64,000 nucleotides of DNA. Origin: Acidobacteriota bacterium. Its GTDB lineage: Bacteria > Acidobacteriota > Vicinamibacteria > Fen-336. A model generated the notes under the pieces. That model saw only the letters and a program-made list of their open reading frames with translations. It ran no database searches and was not told the origin of the DNA. Below, piece after piece: positions 26,050 to 35,940 of the stretch. A program made the position numbers and the translations under genes. The stretch is taken from positions 1 to 64,000 of the forward strand of contig WYBL01000060.1 of assembly GCA_011526565.1 (NCBI GenBank), given 5' to 3'. How positions within the stretch are numbered: position 1 is the stretch's first letter; each line of letters opens with the position of its first letter.

Positions 26050-28932
26050 CTAACCGCGCTTCGCGTCGACGCCCGGGAGCGCGGCCAGCGCCGGTAGCGC
26101 CACCTGGAAGGTGGTGCCCTTGCCGGGCGTGCTCTCGACGAAGATCGCGCCGCCGTGCTCCTGCAGGATGCCGTAGGAGACCGCGAGCCCGAGGCCCGTG
26201 CCGCGGCCGATGCCCTTGGTGGTGAAGAACGGGTCGTAGATGCGCTTGACGTCCTCCGGCTTGATGCCGTGGCCCGTGTCGCGCACCTCGACCACCACCG
26301 TGTCCTCGTCGGCGTAGCTGACGAGCGTCAGCCAGCCGCCGGCGGGCATCGCGTCCTTGGCGTTGAGGATCAGGTTGAAGAACACCTGCTGCAGCTTGTT
26401 TTCGTGGCCGCGCACCGGCGGCAGCCCCTCGCCCAGCTCGCGTCGCACCCGCACCTTCGAGCGCTCGAGCTGGTGCTCGAGCAGCGACAGCACGTCGCCG
26501 AGCAGCTTGTTGAGGTCGATCGCCTCGTACTCGGACGGCGCGGAGCGCGAGAAGTTGAGCAGCGAGTTGATGATCTTGGCGGCGCGGAAGGTCTGCTTCT
26601 CGATCTTCTCGAGCATCTCGCCGCGCGGGTCGTCGCCGGGCGTCTGCTGGCGCAGCATCTGGGTGTAGGACGAGATGCCGGTCAGCGGCGTGTTGACCTC
26701 GTGGGCCACGCCCGCCGCCAGCAGGCCGATCGAGGCCATCTTCTCCGAGTGCTGGAGCTGCTCCTCGAGCCGGAAGCGGGCGGTGACGTCGTCGAGGATC
26801 AGCACCGTGCCCGCGCGGCGCCCGCCCTCGACCAGGAACGGCGCCACCGAAACGTTGACGAGCAGCGCGCGGCCGTCGGCCGAGGGCAGGTGCAGCTTGT
26901 AGACGTTCGAGATCTCCTCGGAGCTGCCGAGCGAGAGCGACCCGCGCAGCGCCTCCAGGAACGGCCCGGGGAAGATCTCGTCGAGGGAGCGGCCCAGCGC
27001 GTCGCCGCGGCGGCGGCCGACGAGGCGCTCCATCGCCCGGTTCCAGCGCGCGATGCGGCCCTCGAGGTCGAGCACCACGATGCCGGCGTCGATGCTCTCG
27101 AGCACCGCGACGTTGTACTCGGTGAGCCGCTCGAGGTCCTCGGCCTTCTCGCGCAGGCGGCCGTAGAGGCGCCCGTTCATGAACGCGGTGGCGGCCTGGC
27201 CGGACAGCGCCTGGACCAGGTCGACTTCTTCGCTGTTGAGCGGGTCGAAGCCGTCCTTGCGGCCGACGGCGACGATCGCGATCAGCTCGCCGCCGACCCG
27301 GCACGGGAAGTAGTAGGAGAGGTCGAGGCCGCCGGCCTCGGGGAACGGCTCGCTGGCGGTGTCGGCGTTGAGCGGCGTGCCGTCGTTCAGCCGCCGGGCC
27401 AGCGCCCCGTCGGGCGGCAGCCGCAGGGCGTCGGCCGCTTCGGCCGGCAGCGCGCCCTTGCGGCGGAACACGGCGAAGCGGCCGTCTTCGCCGGGCAGGA
27501 ACACGGCGGCCGAGTCGACGCCGAGCGCCGCCACCACGCCGTCGAGCAGCCGCTCGGTCATGCGGCCGAGGTCGAGGTCGGCGTTGAGGTCCTGCGACAG
27601 CCGTAGCAGCGCGCGCCGCGACAGGTAGCGCTCGCGGAAGAACAGCTTGTCGATCGCCACCTGGATCCGGCTCTTGACCGGCGTGAAGAGCAGGATCACG
27701 ACCAGCGTCGAGAGGATCGCGATCGCCGGCTCGTGCGGCTCCTCGTCGCCGAACAGCGAGCCGACCAGGCCCATCGACAAGAGCGAGATGCCGACGATCG
27801 CCGCGGTCGCCAGCACGTAGACGAGCGAGCGCCGGAAGATCAGCTCGACGTCCATCAGCCGGTGCTTGACCACGGCGTAGGCGAGCGAGAGCGGGATCAG
27901 CGCCAGCGGGATGTAGCCGGCCAGTTCGCCGACGGCGCGCGGCTCGCGGCCGAGCGCGAAGGGCAGCGCGTAGAAGGCGAAGAAGGGCAGCACCCCGGCG
28001 CCGGTGCCGAGCACCAGCCACTTCATCTGCTTGCGGGCCGTCAGGCTGCGGGTCTGCGAGTAGCTGTCGAGCAGCACGGCGAACGAGATCGCGAAGCCGA
28101 CCGCGAAGTACAGCGGCTTCCAGCGGTCGATCGCCGCCGTCACGTGCCACAGCAGGTCGTTCTGGCCGCCGCTCTGCACGAACATCGCCTGGCTGAAGGC
28201 GGCGAGGCCCGCCAGCAGCACCGCCGGCGCGTAGGCGACCGGAACCACCCAGGCCCGCGCCCGGGGCAGCCGCCGCTCCGGGAACGACAGGCAGAAGTGG
28301 AGGAAGGCGACCGGCAGGAACAGGATCGCCAGGTGGTCGGTCCACAAGAGCGCCCAGTCGGTGGCGTCGAGCTTGCCCGTGTACGACGTCGAGTACATCA
28401 GGAAGAACAGCAGGCAGATCGCGTAGAAGTGCACGGCCGCTGCGTCCGGCGGCCGCCGCAGCATCACGATCGTGCCGACCGCCAGCGAGAAGAAGCCCAC
28501 CAGCGACAGGTAGTAGAAGAGCGTGACGTTGCCCTGGCCCAGCGGTTCGACGGTGACCCGCAGCGCCCGCCGCTCGCCGACGCGGAGCAGCGAGTACTCG
28601 GGCCGGGCCCCGGCCGGGAGCGCCTGCAGCCGGGCGTCCAGTTCCTCGGCGGAGGGCACCGATTCGCCCTCGAGGCCGAGCACCAGGTCGCCGGCCTCGA
28701 TTCCGGCCAGGTCGCCCGGGCCGCCCGGAGCCACCCGTGCCGCGATCACGCCTTCGCTCGCGTCCTTCCAGAACACGCCGTCGTCGGGCAGCGAGAACGT
28801 CGCCTTGAGGAAGATGTTGTAGGCGCCGAGACAGGCGAGCGCCAGCGCAATGCCGACGACCAGCGCGTTCTTCAGGTGTGCCCGGCTCAACACAGGAGTG
28901 GTTCTTGGTCCCACGGCGGGCGCGGCCCCCAC
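26050..28932 (-). CDS. Membrane histidine kinase with PDZ, GAF and PAS domains
   Basis: The 960-residue kinase starts with a transmembrane helix (~22-40) and then a PDZ domain (~55-130; GIEAGDLVLGLEG). A block of about eight helices (~135-420) follows, then GAF (~450-600), PAS (~620-735), HisKA with the phospho-acceptor His744 (GVAHEVNTPLTG), and HATPase (NLILNAKDAM, DTGHGI, GRGTGLGLAV). It forms an operon with the sigma54 regulator. A PDZ domain at the outside face of a kinase could sense misfolded or unprocessed envelope proteins (inference). The start is uncertain: GTG at 28893 would remove 13 residues without touching any domain. Confidence 0.9.
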   Translation of the reverse strand: MGAAPAVGPRTTPVLSRAHLKNALVVGIALALACLGAYNIFLKATFSLPDDGVFWKDASEGVIAARVAPGGPGDLAGIEAGDLVLGLEGESVPSAEELDARLQALPAGARPEYSLLRVGERRALRVTVEPLGQGNVTLFYYLSLVGFFSLAVGTIVMLRRPPDAAAVHFYAICLLFFLMYSTSYTGKLDATDWALLWTDHLAILFLPVAFLHFCLSFPERRLPRARAWVVPVAYAPAVLLAGLAAFSQAMFVQSGGQNDLLWHVTAAIDRWKPLYFAVGFAISFAVLLDSYSQTRSLTARKQMKWLVLGTGAGVLPFFAFYALPFALGREPRAVGELAGYIPLALIPLSLAYAVVKHRLMDVELIFRRSLVYVLATAAIVGISLLSMGLVGSLFGDEEPHEPAIAILSTLVVILLFTPVKSRIQVAIDKLFFRERYLSRRALLRLSQDLNADLDLGRMTERLLDGVVAALGVDSAAVFLPGEDGRFAVFRRKGALPAEAADALRLPPDGALARRLNDGTPLNADTASEPFPEAGGLDLSYYFPCRVGGELIAIVAVGRKDGFDPLNSEEVDLVQALSGQAATAFMNGRLYGRLREKAEDLERLTEYNVAVLESIDAGIVVLDLEGRIARWNRAMERLVGRRRGDALGRSLDEIFPGPFLEALRGSLSLGSSEEISNVYKLHLPSADGRALLVNVSVAPFLVEGGRRAGTVLILDDVTARFRLEEQLQHSEKMASIGLLAAGVAHEVNTPLTGISSYTQMLRQQTPGDDPRGEMLEKIEKQTFRAAKIINSLLNFSRSAPSEYEAIDLNKLLGDVLSLLEHQLERSKVRVRRELGEGLPPVRGHENKLQQVFFNLILNAKDAMPAGGWLTLVSYADEDTVVVEVRDTGHGIKPEDVKRIYDPFFTTKGIGRGTGLGLAVSYGILQEHGGAIFVESTPGKGTTFQVALPALAALPGVDAKRG

Positions 28933-29046
28933 GGCCTCGCGAACCGGGATTCCTGGGCAGGGAGCAAGCTCCGTGCCGCATCCTGGGTTTCTGGATCCAG
29001 GTCAAGACGCTGATTTCGTGGCACTTGACCGCTCGTCCGAGGCCCC

Positions 29047-29066
29047 GGATTCGGAATTCCGAATCC
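29047..29066. repeat. Perfect 20-bp palindrome
   Basis: GGATTCGGAATTCCGAATCC is identical to its reverse complement and centred on GAATTC. It lies between the stop of the outer-membrane barrel gene and the start of the histidine kinase gene, both on the minus strand, in a relatively AT-rich 178-bp gap. No T-run follows, so it is better explained as a binding site for a dimeric protein than as a terminator. Confidence 0.5.
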
Positions 29067-29110
29067 ATGAAACGGTATCATGGATCGCCATCCAAGAGGG
29101 CGTGGAACCT

Positions 29111-30787
29111 TCAGAAACGGACGGCGACGCCTCCGAGCATCCGGCGCGGCGGCTGTATCACCGCCAACTCGTCGAGGAACCCGCCCTCGGCCGGCTCGTA
29201 GAACACGTTGCGGAACGCGAAGAGCAGGTCCCAGTCGGCGCGGGTCAGCGAGCCGATGTAGGGCAGGCCCTGGCTGAGCTGCAGGTCGAAGCGGGTGCGC
29301 AGCCGCCGCTCGCCGTCGCCCTCCGGCCGCATCGAGTTGACGCGGTAGTAGACGGCGATCCGGGTGTCGCTGTGCACGATCGCGGTCTCCAGCCGGGCCA
29401 CGAGATCGTGGAAGTCGCCCGTGGGCGCGCCGACGAGCATCGCGGGGCCCTTGGCGCGCTCGGCCACGCCGCGCGTGTAGTCGACCGAGGCGCGGGCGAA
29501 GCCGCCCAGCCGCCGCTCGACGCCGAGCCCGGCGCCGCGCGCGAGGGCACCCGGGCCGTTGAGGATGCGCAGCCGGGCGTCGGAGCCGCGACCGCTGAAC
29601 GCGTTGACGAGTCGGTCGCGCGCGCTCTCCTGGAACCCGTGGGCGCGCAGCCGGAACCCGCCCGCGTGGGCCTCCGCGGTCAGGTCGTAGCGCAGCACCT
29701 TCTCGGGCCGCAACTCGTCCGAGAGCAGCGCCCATGCGATCGCCGGCGTCGCGGACAGCGTCGACAGGGCGAGCAGGTCGCCGCCCGGAGTCAGCGTCCG
29801 GGTGCGGGCGCCGCCGCGCAGCGCCACGCCGGGACGGGGCCGGAACTCGACGGCGAACGTCGGGTCGAGGTGGTGGCGGTCCTCGACGAAGCCGACGTAG
29901 GCGTAGCGGGCGCCCAAAGTGGCCGTCGTCCGCTCGTCGAGCTGCCAGCGGTCCTCGACGAAGATCGCGCCCACGCTGCGGTTGTCCTGCTCCTTGTCGA
30001 GCGGGGCGATCGCCGGCACGACGTGCGAGCCGTAGCCGGAGCCGATCTGGATCTGGTGGCCGCCGCCCGGTTCGATCACGAACTCCGCGGCCATCCGCCA
30101 GGTGTCGTTCTCGGCCTCCGCCACCAGCCCGCCGAGGCTCCAGCGGCCGTAGTCGGACAGCGCGCCGGACAGCCGCACCGCGCCGAGGCTGGTCGGCATC
30201 GTGCCTTCCGCGTCGCCGATCGCCGCGGGACTGGCCAGCACCTCGAGCCGGCCCTCGAGCAGGCGGACGTGGGCCAGCGCGTCTTCGGCCTGGGGATGCG
30301 CCGTGTGATCGACGGCCAGCGCCACGCCCTCGCGTCCGTCCTCGAGCACGGTCCGCTTCTTGTGGCGCGTCAGCCAGCGCCACTCGCGCGCCGCGCTGTC
30401 GCGCTCGGCGCGGGTCGAGACCGGCACCAGCGCGTCCGCCGCGTCGGCAGCGGCGAGCAGGCTCAGCGTGAACAGCGAGTGGTGGTTCGGCAGCACCGTG
30501 ACGGTGCGCGGCGGCGCCACCATCCCGTCGCCGGTGATCGCCCGCAGCGTGTAGGAGCCGGCCGGGAGCTGGGGCACGCTGAAGCGCCCGGTCTGGTCGG
30601 AAACCGCGACCAGGCTGCCGCCAGCGAGGCCCTTGCCGAACAGCGAGACGAGCGCGCCCGCGACCGGGGCGCCCTGGCGATCCTCCACCCAGCCCATCAC
30701 GGCGCCGGGACGCTCCTCTGCCGCGACCCCCTGCGGCAGCAGCGCGAGGGCGGCGAGAGCCAGGGTGCCGGGACGGAACCTCGTCAA
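29111..30787 (-). CDS. Outer-membrane beta-barrel with carboxypeptidase-regulatory N-terminal domain
   Basis: The 558-residue protein has a signal peptide (RPGTLALAALALLPQGVAA, cleavage before EE), a CarboxypepD_reg-like beta-sandwich (~30-110; GWVEDRQGAPVAGALVSLFG), and alternating beta strands to a C-terminal Phe (GGVAVRF). It resembles acidobacterial TonB-receptor-like proteins but has no recognisable plug domain or TonB box, so transport by TonB is doubtful. I chose TTG 30787 because GGAGG lies six bases before it and the signal peptide then begins correctly. GTG 30811 is the alternative. Confidence 0.75.
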   Translation of the reverse strand: MTRFRPGTLALAALALLPQGVAAEERPGAVMGWVEDRQGAPVAGALVSLFGKGLAGGSLVAVSDQTGRFSVPQLPAGSYTLRAITGDGMVAPPRTVTVLPNHHSLFTLSLLAAADAADALVPVSTRAERDSAAREWRWLTRHKKRTVLEDGREGVALAVDHTAHPQAEDALAHVRLLEGRLEVLASPAAIGDAEGTMPTSLGAVRLSGALSDYGRWSLGGLVAEAENDTWRMAAEFVIEPGGGHQIQIGSGYGSHVVPAIAPLDKEQDNRSVGAIFVEDRWQLDERTTATLGARYAYVGFVEDRHHLDPTFAVEFRPRPGVALRGGARTRTLTPGGDLLALSTLSATPAIAWALLSDELRPEKVLRYDLTAEAHAGGFRLRAHGFQESARDRLVNAFSGRGSDARLRILNGPGALARGAGLGVERRLGGFARASVDYTRGVAERAKGPAMLVGAPTGDFHDLVARLETAIVHSDTRIAVYYRVNSMRPEGDGERRLRTRFDLQLSQGLPYIGSLTRADWDLLFAFRNVFYEPAEGGFLDELAVIQPPRRMLGGVAVRF

Positions 30788-30826
30788 GCGGCAGACCTCC
30801 ACGAGTGACACTTCAAGCCTTCTGGC

Positions 30827-30856
30827 AACCTAGCAGCCCCGGACAAGCCCTGTCAA
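30827..30856 (-). promoter_or_regulatory. Probable sigma70-type promoter for the outer-membrane protein gene
   Basis: On the minus strand TTGACA (30856-30851) is followed after 18 bases by TAGGTT (30832-30827), about 40 bases before the TTG start. It lies in the short divergent gap shared with the cyclase gene. Confidence 0.45.
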
Positions 30857-30904
30857 TGGGAGAGGCCGCCCCGCTGTGCTATAGATAGCCGCTGGAACCA
30901 CCCC

Positions 30905-31537
30905 ATGTCCCGCTACATCGACGTCACCGTCCCGCTCTCGTCGGCGGTGCCCACCTTCCCCGGCGACCCGCGCTTCGAGATGGACTTCCCGCACCGCATC
31001 GCGGACGGCAAGCCCTACAACGTGGCGCGCATCAAGATGGGGGTCCACTCGGCCACCCACGTCGACGCCCCCTTCCACTTCAAGGCGGACGGGGCGACGG
31101 TGGACGCGCTGCCGCTCGAGATCCTGATCGGCAAGTGCCGGGTGCTGGAGATCGCCGACCGCGAGCGCATCGAGCGCGCCGAGCTGCAGAAGGCCGACCT
31201 GCGCGACGACATCCGCCTGCTGCTCAAGACCCGGATGTCCGGCCAGCTCAGGAACCCCGAGTTCCAGGAGGACTTCGTCCACCTGGCCCCGGAGGCGGCC
31301 GGGTACCTCGTGCAGGCGGGCATCAAGCTCCTCGGCATCGACTACCTCTCGATCGAGAAGTTCGGCTCGGCCGGCTTCGAGGCCCACCACGCCCTGCTCG
31401 GCGCCGGCGTGATCGTGATCGAGGGCCTCGACCTCAGCGACGTCGAGGCCGGCGACTACGACCTGATCTGCCTGCCGCTCAAGATCGCCGGCGCGGACGG
31501 CGCCCCGGCCCGCGTCGTCCTGAAGCGCCGGGTGTAG
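30905..31537 (+). CDS. Cyclase-family metal-dependent hydrolase (KynB-like)
   Basis: The 210-residue protein has the cyclase-family metal site HSATHVDAPFH, giving H48, H52, D54 and H58, and a later GIDYLSIEKF motif with E/H ligands typical of kynurenine formamidase and related amidohydrolases. Members hydrolyse formylkynurenine, isatin or cyclic amides. No other kynurenine-pathway gene is near, so the substrate is open. The start SRYIDVTVPLSSAVPTFPGD fits the family without extension. Confidence 0.85.
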   Translation: MSRYIDVTVPLSSAVPTFPGDPRFEMDFPHRIADGKPYNVARIKMGVHSATHVDAPFHFKADGATVDALPLEILIGKCRVLEIADRERIERAELQKADLRDDIRLLLKTRMSGQLRNPEFQEDFVHLAPEAAGYLVQAGIKLLGIDYLSIEKFGSAGFEAHHALLGAGVIVIEGLDLSDVEAGDYDLICLPLKIAGADGAPARVVLKRRV

Positions 31538-31545
31538 GGAGCGCC

Positions 31546-31634
31546 ATGGGGGTGCGGGGGCGGAGGAGGCTGCGCTGTCCGACGGAGCCCCCGCGGAGCG
31601 CGGCGACGGCCTTGGCCGGCGCCGCGACTCCTGA
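31546..31634 (+). repeat. Interspersed GC-rich repeat, copy C, abutting the glgC start
   Basis: This intergenic copy shares both ends with copy A: ATGGGGGTGCGGGGGCGGAG at the left, CCGACGGAGCCCCC in the middle and GCGACTCCTGA at the right. The right end runs directly into the glgC ATG at 31635, so the native leader and ribosome site have been replaced. Confidence 0.6.
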
Positions 31635-34182
<2,548 letters not shown>

Positions 34183-34205
34183 CGCCCGCTTCCGTTCCCG
34201 AACCG

Positions 34206-34237
34206 CGCGGCGCCGGCAACGGCGCCGCGTTGTTTTT
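34206..34237 (+). terminator. Rho-independent terminator after eno
   Basis: Perfect 10-bp stem CGCGGCGCCG (34206-34215) with CGGCGCCGCG (34220-34229), GCAA tetraloop, followed by TTGTTTTT. Confidence 0.92.
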
Positions 34238-34264
34238 CGGGCCACGGCTGAGGCGGGCTGAAAC

Positions 34265-34352
34265 CGAAGTCGAACAGCGCGGCCGAGTGCCGCCGCGGCG
34301 AAGTCGAACCGACGCTCCGCCGCCAACCGGCGGAGCCCCGAGTCGAACCGTG
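34265..34352. repeat. Short repeated AGTCGAAC motif with hairpin
   Basis: AAGTCGAAC occurs near 34268 and 34300, and GAGTCGAAC near 34340. Between the last two lies a perfect 9-bp hairpin, GCTCCGCCG (34314-34322) with CGGCGGAGC (34328-34336). It marks the left edge of the accessory island, after the eno terminator. Confidence 0.4.
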
Positions 34353-34383
34353 GAGGTCCGTCCGGGTCTTGCCCATAGGGTCC

Positions 34384-35757
34384 TCAGATTGAGGCCGGAA
34401 ACGTCTCTCGGACATCACCAGCAGGCGACGCGGGCTGCTGCGGCGTGATGAGAGCGAGAGTCTCTCGGTACTCTCTGGCCTCTGCGAGTTCGGTGAACTC
34501 GATCCGGGCATCGTGTCGACGAACGGCCTCGGCGATCTCCGTCAAGGGAACCCTGAAGAACTCCCTGCGCTCGTTGATCATGTTGACCCGCCGGCTCGCG
34601 AACGCCTTCTGGAGTTCGCTCTCCAGCTTCGGCGCATCCTCGGTGTAGATGAGGGCATGCACGTCGAACGAAAAGGGAACGGACGCATCACCCAGTTCCT
34701 TGACGCGTTCCATCGGTTCCAGGCGTCGTGTCATTCCGATCTTGAAGACGTTCTCGCCGAACGAGCCGATGTTCGAGATCACGTAGACGTGCCCGGACTT
34801 GGTCAGCTGCGCGCGTGACAGCGCTCGTTGCTTGTTCGCCTGTGCCTCGGCCAGCCGCGCCTCCATTTCAGCAATCTTGGCGTTGAGGGCGTCAAGCTTC
34901 GCGCCATGGGTTCGCGCCACTTCGCCCCGAGCCTTCTCGATGGCAGCGGCGAACCGGCGCTCGTCAGCCTCTGCTTCGGCCTGTGCCTTCTCGATCTCGA
35001 CGCGGACCTTCTCCTCTTCCCGCTGCTCTTCACGAATCCGCCGCTGCTCTTCCTTCTCCGATTGCTTCTTCTGTTCGTGCTCATACGCCAGGCGCAACTC
35101 GGCCAGCTTCAGGTCCAGATAGGCGGGCATCACACGGATGTTGTGTGAACTCCCGCAAGCATTGATGGCCTCGTAAGCCTTGCGGAGCCGCTCCTCCATC
35201 TTTGATGCGTTGTTCCACGTGGTGTCAGCGACGGCGGCATCGCTCTCGGCATTGAAGGCCCGGAGCATCAAGCGCGTGTACTGGGCAGTCAGCTTCCGGC
35301 CCTCAGCCTTGCTCCCGCCCACTTGCCATTCTGTTTGGCAGACCACGGCCAGCTTGGCCTTGACCATCTCCTTCTGTTGTCGCCGAATCTCGTCAAGCTG
35401 GGTCTTGTACTTCTCGGGGGTGTCGAAGTCGTAGTGCGGTTTATAAAGCCCGTCTGCTGCGAGTTCGAGAGTGTCTTCGTAGACGGCGACCTCGCGAATC
35501 AGGCGATCGAGGAGTGCCCGCTTCTCCGAGTATTCGGCTGACAGTTGCGCGTTCCTCTTCTCTGCATCCGCCTCGGCACGGGCGAGGTCCTTGGCAACCC
35601 GGTCGAGACGGTTGTTGCGATCTGCAATCGCCCGGTCGATGTCGAGGATCGGGGCGTAGTGTCGTGTCAGCTCGCGAGAATGCGCCGCAGCTTTGAGCCA
35701 GAGAATGAGAAAGACGACAGCCGCCAACAACAATCCGAGTGAAGCGGGACTGACCAA
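34384..35757 (-). CDS. Membrane-anchored DUF4041 / T5orf172 (GIY-YIG-like) nuclease protein
   Basis: The 457-residue protein begins with one transmembrane helix (PASLGLLLAAVVFLILWLK), then a coiled coil, a DUF4041 region (~90-215), and a long Glu/Lys/Arg-rich coil (~215-335). The C-terminal domain is T5orf172-type, of the GIY-YIG superfamily: GHVYVISNIGSFGENVFKIG, RLEPMERVKELGDASVPF and ESELQKAF. The start is TTG 35757 with GGGAGG five bases upstream; the longer frame upstream is Arg-rich non-coding translation. It is divergent from a nuclease-helicase gene. Such proteins occur in phages and defence-like islands, so an antiviral role is plausible but not shown. Confidence 0.75.
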   Translation of the reverse strand: MVSPASLGLLLAAVVFLILWLKAAAHSRELTRHYAPILDIDRAIADRNNRLDRVAKDLARAEADAEKRNAQLSAEYSEKRALLDRLIREVAVYEDTLELAADGLYKPHYDFDTPEKYKTQLDEIRRQQKEMVKAKLAVVCQTEWQVGGSKAEGRKLTAQYTRLMLRAFNAESDAAVADTTWNNASKMEERLRKAYEAINACGSSHNIRVMPAYLDLKLAELRLAYEHEQKKQSEKEEQRRIREEQREEEKVRVEIEKAQAEAEADERRFAAAIEKARGEVARTHGAKLDALNAKIAEMEARLAEAQANKQRALSRAQLTKSGHVYVISNIGSFGENVFKIGMTRRLEPMERVKELGDASVPFSFDVHALIYTEDAPKLESELQKAFASRRVNMINERREFFRVPLTEIAEAVRRHDARIEFTELAEAREYRETLALITPQQPASPAGDVRETFPASI

Positions 35758-35940
35758 GTTGCCTCCCTTGCGGCAGGCGAGCCGTGGCGTCCGCCGCGAA
35801 TTGGAGGCTAGAGTCTTCCTCCGCACCTGGTCAAGGCGCGTCCGCCCGCGGGGTAGGCTACGATTCCCTCCCCGACTAGAGAGCCGTCGTTCCTCGTGGA
35901 TCTGGCGGACCGGGCCTGTGACAAGTGAGGTTGTCCCGGC

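Noticed and set aside
28933..29110. Sigma54 promoter at TGGCACTTGACCGC before the kinase operon
   Set aside because: GG and GC elements are nine, not ten, bases apart, the -12 TTGC is missing, and the orientation is opposite to the downstream operon.
34206..34352. CRISPR array from the repeated AGTCGAAC motif
   Set aside because: Repeats are only about nine bases, spacing is irregular, and no cas gene is present.
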